From: Deltaproteobacteria bacterium
GTDB lineage: Bacteria > Myxococcota_A > JAADFL01
Assembly: GCA_013152945.1 (NCBI GenBank)
Contig: JAADFL010000216.1
Span: forward strand, 1-11,672
Direction of reading: 5' to 3'
Length of the DNA stretch: 11,672 nucleotides
Both the position numbers and the translations under genes were made by a program. The notes under the pieces were generated by a model that saw only the letters and a list, made by a program, of their open reading frames with translations, had not been told where the DNA came from and searched no databases. Below are positions 1 through 6,113 of the stretch, piece by piece (within the stretch, counting starts at the first letter, position 1; every line of letters begins with the position of its first letter).

Positions 1-1
1 G

Positions 2-88
2 AAGTTCATAGAGCACTTGAGGTCCCTGGGCTGGGATGGGGAAGCTCACATCGGTGGAAACGATGACCAGGCCACGTGTGACCCATAG
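2..88 (+). CDS. possible C-terminal tail of an unidentified protein, cut by the window edge
   Basis: Frame 2 on the plus strand is open from the window edge to a TAG at 86-88 and gives 28 residues with a protein-like composition, beginning KFIEHLRSLGWDGEAH and ending QATCDP. About 64% of its codons begin with a purine, as expected for real coding sequence. The opposite strand is also open here, continuously from about 229 to 1, but has fewer purine-first codons, so I prefer the plus reading. A strong hairpin 50 bp downstream fits the end of a transcript. I recognise no family. The minus-strand reading (containing LPWLQLWVTRGLVIVS) remains a real alternative. Confidence 0.35.
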   Translation, partial: KFIEHLRSLGWDGEAHIGGNDDQATCDP

Positions 89-137
89 CTGTAACCAGGG
101 GAGCATCCTCTGATAGAGGGTGCCGGAGGCAAGCAAA

Positions 138-156
138 AAGCGCCGGGCCGGCGCTT
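138..156. terminator. strong GC-rich hairpin, probable intrinsic terminator
   Basis: AAGCGCCG, a GGC loop and CGGCGCTT form a perfect 8-bp stem. On the minus strand the stem runs straight into TTT GCTT, which makes a good U-tract. On the plus strand the tail is CTTCTACCTTG, which is poorer. It lies 50 bp past the putative stop at 88 and could end that transcript, but sequence quality favours termination of a minus-strand RNA for which no gene is visible. Confidence 0.5.
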
Positions 157-339
157 CTACCTTGTCCTCGCCTGTCTTTGCGGGAGAGGGGGGTAAAAAA
201 TCGGTGAAATATATGTATGGCAACTGTCTTCAGGTGATAACCCCTGGGGGAACCGGGGTGCAGACCAATTCAGCCTCACCGATCACCCCGTTACAATGCC
301 AGATTCCTTACAGACCGAATGGCTCCAATTCTCCGGCGA

Positions 340-369
340 TTGAACGAGTACCCCTCGAAGTGGTATGAT
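340..369 (+). promoter_or_regulatory. sigma-70-type promoter for the GDPD-like lipoprotein
   Basis: A -35 box TTGAAC (340-345) and a -10 box TATGAT (364-369, five of six consensus positions) are separated by 18 bp. Transcription would start near 376, leaving a leader of about 20 nt that just contains the GGAGGT ribosome binding site of the gene starting at 397. Spacing and placement are the main support; the -35 box matches only four of six positions. Confidence 0.5.
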
Positions 370-381
370 GATTGGAGTCAT

Positions 382-387
382 GGAGGT
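382..387 (+). promoter_or_regulatory. Shine-Dalgarno site that fixes the GTG start at 397
   Basis: GGAGGT lies 9 nt upstream of GTG 397. The frame stays open further upstream, to an ATG at 319, but that ATG has no ribosome binding site and would bury the lipoprotein signal peptide. The GTG is therefore taken as the start. Confidence 0.75.
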
Positions 388-396
388 CGAAACATT

Positions 397-1626
397 GTGA
401 GACCATGTTTGCGGCGCAGCATATTTTACATGTCGACTGTAATGATATCAGGTTTATTGGCCTGCAACAGCCATACACGTACCGGTATGGATGCGGAAAA
501 GGAATCTTTTTCTGCAACAGACAGGGACGTTATTATTGACAGCGATGCTAGTGAAGTTGGCTCGGACGGAGTCGCTTGGAGCGAAGAGACCGGCGATCGT
601 AAAGTTATTTTGGAACAGGAGCAGGATGCCTGGAACGAGCATGTCCGGGAACCCGAGTACGGCCGGGATATGGCGGAAGGAAAAGGAGAAGCCCTTGACG
701 GAACGAGGGAGATGGACCCCGGATCCGGGGGCGAAAGAGAGGTACCGGCCGAGAGTATGGATTTTCCGCCTGATGGCCGGGAAATCGATGGGCATCCGGA
801 GAACGAGGCATCTTATGATTTTCGGAATTCGCTCGCCATTTGCTGGACCGACGCGAACTGTAAGCGTGTAATGGCTGTGGGACACGGCGGACTGTGGAAT
901 GTTACATCCGCCCCGTACGATTCGAACGCTGCCCTGAAGGCCGCGTACGAGGCGGGCATGGACGGCGTTAAGATAGATGTTCGCGTGACAGCAGATAACG
1001 TGCCCGTAATATCTCACTCGAGTCCTATCGAGTTCTACGAGTCAATCGACTGCTCGGGCAAGCGTATCGAAGACATGACCGCAGCCGAGGTTACCAAATG
1101 TCATCGAGCGCCGTCGTTGACAGAAACCTTTCAGCGCCTGGACGATGTGCTTGATTATCTTCGCGGTAAAATGGTGGTTCAGTTATGTGTAAAGCGATCG
1201 AAGGATTACGGCAGGACCATTGAAGAGATTCATGCCAAGGGTGCGGAAGACTTTGCCTTCATGGAGATATCAACCGATGAATTGCAGAATCTCATACCCA
1301 CGCTGCAGGGCTCGGATTCGGTTTATTACCTGATCAATGTCGGCTCCAACTTGGCCGATGTGGACAAGTTGCTCGATAGCATCAAAAATCCGATGGCCTT
1401 CATGTACGAGTTCGATCCAACCGTGGATGTAAGCGACATGGTGAGGGCGCGATTGCATCCCGCCGGTGTAAGGGCATTTACGTATGACGATACCAAAGCG
1501 GCCCTTGCCGCTCACTTTCAAAAACTTTACGATGGCGGTTATGACGTGGTTTCCGCCAATGTAGGAAACGCCCTTATTCAGGCTCGCATAAGCGTCAACC
1601 AGTCCCGCGGGCTCGATCCACCCTAG
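397..1626 (+). CDS. lipoprotein with degenerate glycerophosphodiester phosphodiesterase (GDPD)-like domain
   Basis: 409 residues from GTG 397, chosen because of GGAGGT 9 nt upstream. The N-terminus is a basic, then hydrophobic signal ending in the lipobox LLAC, with Cys23 as the expected lipidated residue. Residues 24 to about 150 are an acidic, Glu/Asp/Gly-rich linker, probably disordered. The rest matches a GDPD TIM barrel: VMAVGHGG (His163), GMDGVKIDVRVTADNVPVISH (Asp194, His207), VVQLCVK (259-266) and a C-terminal GGYDVVSANV segment. GDPD enzymes hydrolyse glycerophosphodiesters to glycerol-3-phosphate and an alcohol, using two His and acidic metal ligands. Here the ExD motif reads K192-I-D194, and the Glu of the later E-x-K motif is Cys264, so metal binding looks impaired while both His remain. 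It may be a pseudoenzyme or a metal-independent relative. It is probably monocistronic and converges on cutA. Fold: fairly sure; activity: unsure. Confidence 0.8.
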   Translation: MRPCLRRSIFYMSTVMISGLLACNSHTRTGMDAEKESFSATDRDVIIDSDASEVGSDGVAWSEETGDRKVILEQEQDAWNEHVREPEYGRDMAEGKGEALDGTREMDPGSGGEREVPAESMDFPPDGREIDGHPENEASYDFRNSLAICWTDANCKRVMAVGHGGLWNVTSAPYDSNAALKAAYEAGMDGVKIDVRVTADNVPVISHSSPIEFYESIDCSGKRIEDMTAAEVTKCHRAPSLTETFQRLDDVLDYLRGKMVVQLCVKRSKDYGRTIEEIHAKGAEDFAFMEISTDELQNLIPTLQGSDSVYYLINVGSNLADVDKLLDSIKNPMAFMYEFDPTVDVSDMVRARLHPAGVRAFTYDDTKAALAAHFQKLYDGGYDVVSANVGNALIQARISVNQSRGLDPP

Positions 1627-1719
1627 AACCGTTGCAGGACACCTTGACCATGCCAACCGGGAACCGGGGACGGAGGATGTTTATTTGCTGAAATTATTAT
1701 TGTTTCCGGAATTTTCCTC

Positions 1720-2064
1720 TCACTTTTTTTTAGGTTTTTGGCAGGTAACACGGTCAATCCAGTCCAGATATTTTACATGCCCTTTCGCAACATCCATACC
1801 GATTATTTCCGGAACTTCATATGGATGGAGCCTTATGATTTCCTGCTCAAGTGCCTTGAAAAGCTCTTTCCTGGTTTTCATGATTAGAAGAAATTCCTTG
1901 TCCCGTGCTATCTCATTCTTCCAGGAGTACACCGATGTAACACCCTGTATAATGTTCACGCATGCTGCCAGGCTGTTTGAGACAACGTATTCGCTTATCT
2001 TGTTTGCAGTATTCATTCCATCGACTGTTACGAAAACAACCAGGTATTCTTTTTTATCGCCCAT
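1720..2064 (-). CDS. cutA: CutA1 divalent-cation tolerance protein
   Basis: 114 residues, the usual CutA1 length. The sequence carries the family's hallmarks in order: LVVFVTVDGMNTANKISE at the N-terminus, LAACVNIIQGVTSVYSW (about 32-48), KEFLLIMKT (about 56-64), HPYEVPEII (about 80-88) and YLDWI near the end. CutA1 is a small, very stable trimer with a PII-like ferredoxin fold. It is linked to copper tolerance in E. coli, but its molecular role is still unsettled. The C-terminus is a short Lys/Pro tail. The ATG at 2064 has GAAGGA 10 nt upstream. It is the last gene of the punA-cdd-amidohydrolase series, 28 bp after the amidohydrolase, so it is probably co-transcribed, although no functional link with nucleoside salvage is established. 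Confidence 0.95.
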   Translation of the reverse strand: MGDKKEYLVVFVTVDGMNTANKISEYVVSNSLAACVNIIQGVTSVYSWKNEIARDKEFLLIMKTRKELFKALEQEIIRLHPYEVPEIIGMDVAKGHVKYLDWIDRVTCQKPKKK

Positions 2065-2092
2065 CTGCGGTTTTTCCTTCTAACTATATATT

Positions 2093-3427
2093 TTAATTGT
2101 CTATTTCAGCCGTCAGTCTTTTTTTCTCCTGCTCGGCTTTTTTCACGATTGCATCTTCGTCAAGGGTCATCAGTTCTCCTTGCCAGAGCAATGGCTTGCC
2201 TGCAACAATGACATGGGTCACATCATCCCGGTTGGAAGCAAATACCAGGCTTGAGTACAAATCATGGCCCGTATTATGAGCCTTTCCAAGGTCGACCACC
2301 ACCAAATCGGCTGACTTGCCCTCTTCTATTGAACCGGTTTCATGTTCAAGGCCAAGGACTTCCGCGCCCCTTATGGTAGCAAGGGCCAGGGCGTTTACTG
2401 CAGGCATGGCCCCGGGACCGAGCCTGGCCTTTTGAATCAACGAGGCGAGTCTCATCTCGTTGAACGGGTTCAGGTTGTTATTGCACGGCGCTCCATCCGC
2501 GCCAAGGGATAGCCTTACCCCGCTTTCGTCCATTTCAGGCACAGGCGCGATCCCGCTGCCGAGTTTCAAATTTGCGCTCGGACAATGAAGAACGCCGGTC
2601 CCTGTTTGTGCGAGTAAGCGGATTTCCTTCCTTGACACGTGGACGCAATGGGCCAGCCCCACGTCTTCACCCAGCAATCCGAATTCAGCCAATACCTCCA
2701 CGTTGTCCTTGCCGTAGTTACGTTTTACAGCCGCGACCTCCGGGGCCTGTTCGGAACAGTGTGTGTGGATCCGTGCCTTGTTTTCCCTTGCAATAGGACC
2801 AATCTCGGACAGCAATCTCGATGAGCATGACAGCACGAACCTCGGGGCAAAGGCGTAACGAACGAGGCCGTTGTTGGCGCCGTTCCACCTCTTGCACAAT
2901 GCTTCGCTGGTTTGCAGAGAATTTCTCGTGGTCTCCTTGAGTTTCCGCGGAACACCGCGGCCCATATCCATCATGGCCTTTCCTGCAAAGGCCCGTATAT
3001 TGGATCGTTTAAGGCTTTCGAAAACCACGTCCTGGCCGTTAACTGTCCCCATGTCCTGGATGGTCGTGGTGCCGGACCTGATAACCTCGCATAACCCAAG
3101 TTCCACCGATGCCTCGAGTGACCTATCATCCATTGCGGCCTCACCCGGCCAGATGACCTTTTTTAGCCATTCGAGCAGGGGCATGTCCTCGGCCATGCCG
3201 CGAAGGAGAGTTTGGCACAGGTGCACGTGCGTTTGGATGAAGCCGGGTAACACCGCCTTGCCCTCGGCATCGAGGATAAGCTTTCCCCCCGCAGAGGCTG
3301 ATACTTTACCAATCTTGGATATCCTGCCGTCCTCGACCAGGATGTCTCCCTTCAGAACTTTTCGGGCCTTGTCCATTGTAATCAGGGTTCCGCCCTTTAT
3401 CAGCATATTCCCCGGACTTTTGCTCAT
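2093..3427 (-). CDS. amidohydrolase, 5'-deoxyadenosine / MTA / SAH deaminase group
   Basis: 444 residues, normal for this group. An N-terminal beta-sandwich part (1-60) leads into LPGFIQTHVHLCQTL with metal-binding His67 and His69. Then come IHTHCSE (His221, His223, Glu226), LAHC (His260) and LGADGAPCNN (Asp311), the standard mononuclear Zn/Fe site of cytosine- and adenosine-type deaminases. WLKKVIWP, FAPRFVLSCS and CPSANLKLGSGIAPV are typical of enzymes annotated as 5'-deoxyadenosine deaminase (DadD) or MTA/SAH deaminase (MtaD). They convert 5'-modified adenosines to the inosine forms with release of ammonia. The exact substrate cannot be settled from sequence. The ATG at 3427 overlaps the cdd stop as ATGA. 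An AGGAGG lies only 2 nt upstream, which is unusually close, so translation may rely on coupling to cdd. Guanine deaminase or a related triazine hydrolase is a less likely alternative. Cytoplasmic. Confidence 0.9.
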   Translation of the reverse strand: MSKSPGNMLIKGGTLITMDKARKVLKGDILVEDGRISKIGKVSASAGGKLILDAEGKAVLPGFIQTHVHLCQTLLRGMAEDMPLLEWLKKVIWPGEAAMDDRSLEASVELGLCEVIRSGTTTIQDMGTVNGQDVVFESLKRSNIRAFAGKAMMDMGRGVPRKLKETTRNSLQTSEALCKRWNGANNGLVRYAFAPRFVLSCSSRLLSEIGPIARENKARIHTHCSEQAPEVAAVKRNYGKDNVEVLAEFGLLGEDVGLAHCVHVSRKEIRLLAQTGTGVLHCPSANLKLGSGIAPVPEMDESGVRLSLGADGAPCNNNLNPFNEMRLASLIQKARLGPGAMPAVNALALATIRGAEVLGLEHETGSIEEGKSADLVVVDLGKAHNTGHDLYSSLVFASNRDDVTHVIVAGKPLLWQGELMTLDEDAIVKKAEQEKKRLTAEIDN

Positions 3428-3852
3428 TTCCTCCTGCCCCTTTTCGCAGATTCGAGGTGGCGTGCATCGAAGTGATCCGGATACAGCTTTGACAGCTTTG
3501 TGCGCCTTTTTTCACCTCTTGTATTGACCAGGATTACGTCCAGGTCCGGTGAAAACTCGGCCAATGTCTGCCTGCATATGCCGCAAGGCGGGCCCGGCGG
3601 AGAGGAAGCCGTCGCTACTGCAATGGCCTTGAATTTCCTGTGGCCGTCACTTACAGCCTTTGCAACAGCAGTGCGTTCCGCGCATATCGTTATTCCATAG
3701 CTGGAGTTCTCCACATTGCAACCCGTATATATGTTGCCGTCATCCGCCAGCAATGCCGCACCTACCTTGTATTTCGAATAGGGCGCGTAAGCCATCTTTC
3801 TGGCCTCGACCGCCAGTTTCTCCAGCTCTTTCATGGTAGTAGTCTTTTTCAC
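3424..3852 (-). CDS. cdd: cytidine deaminase
   Basis: 142 residues, the size of the small homotetrameric cytidine deaminases. AYAPYSKYKVGAALL (21-35) is the family opening. CNVENSSYG (45-53) forms part of the substrate pocket, CAERTA (57-62) supplies the Zn ligand Cys57 and proton-shuttle Glu59, and PCGICRQ (89-95) gives Zn ligands Cys90 and Cys93. The enzyme deaminates cytidine and deoxycytidine to uridine and deoxyuridine in the cytoplasm. The start is GTG 3852, because GGGGAG lies just upstream; the internal ATG at 3834 has no such site. It follows punA by 30 bp and overlaps the amidohydrolase start by 4 bp, so it is the middle of a nucleoside-salvage operon. The C-terminus is short and basic (KRGRRK). 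Confidence 0.95.
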   Translation of the reverse strand: MKKTTTMKELEKLAVEARKMAYAPYSKYKVGAALLADDGNIYTGCNVENSSYGITICAERTAVAKAVSDGHRKFKAIAVATASSPPGPPCGICRQTLAEFSPDLDVILVNTRGEKRRTKLSKLYPDHFDARHLESAKRGRRK

Positions 3853-3882
3853 CTTTTCTCCCCTTATTCCCCGGCCGGTTTT

Positions 3883-4716
3883 TTAAATTTTGCCCACAAT
3901 TACATCAATCAGGTTTACAAAATTTTTCTCGACCCTGGCTGCAGTTTCTTTTACCTCCTCGTGATTCAACGAAGTATCGGAAAGTCCGGCAGCCTTGTTC
4001 GTGATGCATGATAATCCAAGGACACGCAATCCTGCGTGGATTGCTGCTATCACTTCAGGCACCGTGGACATGCCCGTGGCATCAGCGCCAAGGAGCCTGA
4101 GCATTTTTACTTCACTCGGAGTCTCGTAGGACGGGCCTGGAAGCCATGCATACACGCCCTTTTTGAGATCGATGCCCAGTGATTTCGCGGATTCCCAGGC
4201 CAGGGATGCGAGACCCGGATCATACGCATTGCTCATGTCCGGAAAACGGGGGCCCAGGTCGTCCAGATTGGCGCCCGTAAGAGGGTTGGCCCCGGTAAGG
4301 TTGAGGTGATCTTTTATGAGCATAAGGTCGCCTGGAATAAAAGAAGGGTTCACGCCGCCCGCAGCATTGGTGACGACCAGGTTTTCGATTCCAAGCCGGG
4401 CAAGGACCCGCACGGGCAAAACAACGTCCAGGAGATGATAACCCTCGTACATGTGAACCCTTCCCTGCATGACGATTACGCGAATGCCGTGTTTTGTGCC
4501 TGTGACGAGCCTTCCGGCATGGCCCTGAACGGAAGACACGGGAAATCCTGGTATCTCGGAATATGGCAAGGTTACAATGTCGCTCATCCGCTCTGCATAC
4601 GAACCCAGCCCCGAACCCAAGACCACACCTGTTTTGGGAACATCTCTTATATGGGGGCTCAAGAACTCCACAGCCCTGTCTATTCTCGCAAGTTCCCTGG
4701 CTGCATCGGTTTCCAC
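3883..4716 (-). CDS. punA: purine nucleoside phosphorylase, trimeric (PNP/MTAP) family
   Basis: 277 residues, typical of trimeric PNP. GVVLGSGLGSYAE (about 31-43) is the phosphate-binding loop, and QGHAGRLVTG and MQGRVHMYEGY carry the conserved His and Arg/Tyr phosphate and ribose contacts. VVTNAAGGVNP, LPGPSYETPSEV and GADATGMSTVPEV line the base pocket, and the ITNKAAG Asn is the purine-binding residue characteristic of PNP rather than MTA phosphorylase. The enzyme cleaves inosine and guanosine type nucleosides with phosphate to the base and (deoxy)ribose-1-phosphate. The start is GTG 4716, with an excellent GAAGGAGGT 5 nt upstream. It is the first gene of the operon with cdd, the amidohydrolase and cutA. 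Products of the amidohydrolase (inosine-type nucleosides) would be substrates for this enzyme. Confidence 0.95.
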   Translation of the reverse strand: METDAARELARIDRAVEFLSPHIRDVPKTGVVLGSGLGSYAERMSDIVTLPYSEIPGFPVSSVQGHAGRLVTGTKHGIRVIVMQGRVHMYEGYHLLDVVLPVRVLARLGIENLVVTNAAGGVNPSFIPGDLMLIKDHLNLTGANPLTGANLDDLGPRFPDMSNAYDPGLASLAWESAKSLGIDLKKGVYAWLPGPSYETPSEVKMLRLLGADATGMSTVPEVIAAIHAGLRVLGLSCITNKAAGLSDTSLNHEEVKETAARVEKNFVNLIDVIVGKI

Positions 4717-4752
4717 TGGTTACCTCCTTCTGATTTTATCAAACCGCCAATA

Positions 4753-4781
4753 TGCATAGCAGTAGCAGTGGTACTAGTAAA
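4753..4781 (-). promoter_or_regulatory. possible promoter of the punA operon
   Basis: On the minus strand TTTACT (4781-4776) and TATGCA (4758-4753) are spaced by exactly 17 bp, about 37 bp upstream of the punA GTG. The boxes match four and three of six consensus positions, so this is weak. Placement between the upstream hairpin (4798-4832) and the punA ribosome binding site is the main support. Confidence 0.3.
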
Positions 4782-4797
4782 GGATTTGCTTGATGAG

Positions 4798-4832
4798 AAA
4801 AGTACACGGAAATTCGTGATGCACTTTTTTTT
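4798..4832. terminator. possible terminator between the MFS gene and the punA operon
   Basis: An interrupted inverted repeat: AAAAGT (4798-4803) and CACG (4805-4808) pair with CGTG (4815-4818) and ACTTTT (4823-4828) around a 6-nt loop, with asymmetric bulges. It is followed by four more T on the plus strand and preceded by A8 on the minus strand. It lies directly after the MFS stop codon (4837) and before punA, where a minus-strand terminator would be expected. The internal loop makes it imperfect. Confidence 0.4.
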
Positions 4833-4836
4833 GTCA

Positions 4837-6084
4837 TCAACCTGGTGATTCACAACGGAGCTTTCGGATGACCGAATAACTCAAGAGCATGATTGCCGTA
4901 ATGGATAAAAAAAGTGACCGGAAACCAATCACGGGGATCAACCACCCGGCTGTTATCGGAAAAACCGCAGTCAGAATGTTGCCGGCGCCGGACATGCCGG
5001 TGTAAAAGGCACGGTTCTCGTTGTTGGAGATTTCCAGCAGGACCCCGCTCATGGCTGTTCTGTAAGTGGCTGCAAAAACCCCGGCCAGTATAAAAATCAT
5101 TTGGTACATTTCCTCATCATTACGTAATATGATACAAAGCAACGGTATCATGATTGCAGCAATCATGCTGAACTTCAAAAGGTTCCGGTAAACGAACTTT
5201 CTGGAAAGGTAATAGAGTATCAGGCCCGTGATAAGCATGCCGACTGTCCGAAGCAAGAGGAAGTTACCTATCATTTCATATCGCAGGCCGAATTGTTTCT
5301 TTGCGTATAGGATAGTAAAAGGTAATAAACCCAGTCCAAGCCCCAGGCTGTTGATGACCAGCAAATAATATTTGAGATTCCTGTTTTTCTTGATTTCTGC
5401 AGGAATCATCATGAGGAAGTTGCCTGGTTTTTGTCTTGGCGCTGCTTCCGTTCTTACTTCATGGATCGACCAGAACCCCAGAGAGGCAATCAAGAGCAAC
5501 AGAGAAGCCATGAGGAAGACGACGGCATAGTTGAAGGGATAAGCATAATTTTTAAGAAGTTCACGGACTGCTGCAGCAGAAGAAAGAACGCCGATGCTGC
5601 TGATTACCTGCTTGAGAGAGAAAAACTTCTTGCGTTTTTCCGATAATACCGATTTTCCGAGGATGTCCACGTACGATACATTTGCAAATGCGCCACTCAA
5701 GGAGAATATGGTAATCAAGACGAATACCATGCCGATGATCGTCGCGTCAGCCAAATTCAGAGAGCTGAAGAATAGTAGAGCCAGGCCGAATAAAGATATT
5801 ACACGTAAATTTATACCCCAGAGCAAGTAACCCTTCTTACGTGGTTTGCTTAGCAGGAATCCGGCAAACACGAGTTGAAACAGGCTTGAACCGCCGAGCA
5901 TGATTGCTGTCAACAGCCCAAGGTGAAGGGATGAGCCTCCTGCCTTGATAAGCATGGAAGGGATGACTGTTCCTACATCCATGAAACTGGAAGCCAATGA
6001 AAAAAATATTGCATGCCAGAGAAATGCAATGAAATTGAGTTGCCAGAATTTTTCAGGGAATATTATCTCGGTGCCCGTGTTCAT
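4837..6084 (-). CDS. major facilitator superfamily (MFS) transporter
   Basis: 415 residues from ATG 6084. A TTG one codon earlier is possible but less likely; no strong ribosome binding site is seen for either. The protein is strongly hydrophobic with about 12 membrane segments, in two blocks of six split by a charged cytoplasmic loop near HEVRTEAAPRQKPG (about residues 211-224). The loop after the second segment reads LLSKPRKKGYLL, the place where MFS motif A sits, but it matches the consensus G-x-x-x-D-R-x-G-R-R poorly. The inner-membrane location is clear but the substrate is not. The gene starts 29 bp after the stop of the glycoside-hydrolase lipoprotein on the same strand, so oligosaccharide or sugar uptake is a reasonable guess, but no sugar-specific motif was identified. 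A sampled line is AT-richer (about 45% GC) than one in hemW (about 57%). Confidence 0.85.
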   Translation of the reverse strand: MNTGTEIIFPEKFWQLNFIAFLWHAIFFSLASSFMDVGTVIPSMLIKAGGSSLHLGLLTAIMLGGSSLFQLVFAGFLLSKPRKKGYLLWGINLRVISLFGLALLFFSSLNLADATIIGMVFVLITIFSLSGAFANVSYVDILGKSVLSEKRKKFFSLKQVISSIGVLSSAAAVRELLKNYAYPFNYAVVFLMASLLLLIASLGFWSIHEVRTEAAPRQKPGNFLMMIPAEIKKNRNLKYYLLVINSLGLGLGLLPFTILYAKKQFGLRYEMIGNFLLLRTVGMLITGLILYYLSRKFVYRNLLKFSMIAAIMIPLLCIILRNDEEMYQMIFILAGVFAATYRTAMSGVLLEISNNENRAFYTGMSGAGNILTAVFPITAGWLIPVIGFRSLFLSITAIMLLSYSVIRKLRCESPG

Positions 6085-6113
6085 CAATAACTTCTGAAAT
6101 GGGTGTATCGTTG

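Larger units (their letters stand above)
89..396. other. gene-poor intergenic stretch
   Basis: About 308 bp without a convincing gene. The short open frames here lack ribosome binding sites and recognisable domains. The stretch holds the hairpin at 138-156, a looser inverted repeat (ACCCC ... GGGGT around 240-260), the promoter at 340-369 and the ribosome binding site of the next gene at 382-387. I see no tRNA and no riboswitch that I can name. Confidence 0.6.

Noticed and set aside
1-229. Minus-strand open frame (contains LPWLQLWVTRGLVIVS), faintly like a kinase or a signal peptide
   Set aside because: It has a lower purine-first codon share than the opposite strand, no usable ribosome binding site, a terminator hairpin inside it and no family motif. 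It is kept only as an alternative to the 2-88 tail.
319-396. N-terminal extension of the GDPD-like frame to ATG 319
   Set aside because: It has no ribosome binding site and it overlaps the promoter; GTG 397 with GGAGGT and an immediate lipoprotein signal is far better.
717-730. 14-bp perfect palindrome CCCCGGATCCGGGG
   Set aside because: It lies inside the coding linker (Asp-Pro-Gly-Ser-Gly), and a GC-rich linker easily yields such a palindrome by chance; no partner site was seen.
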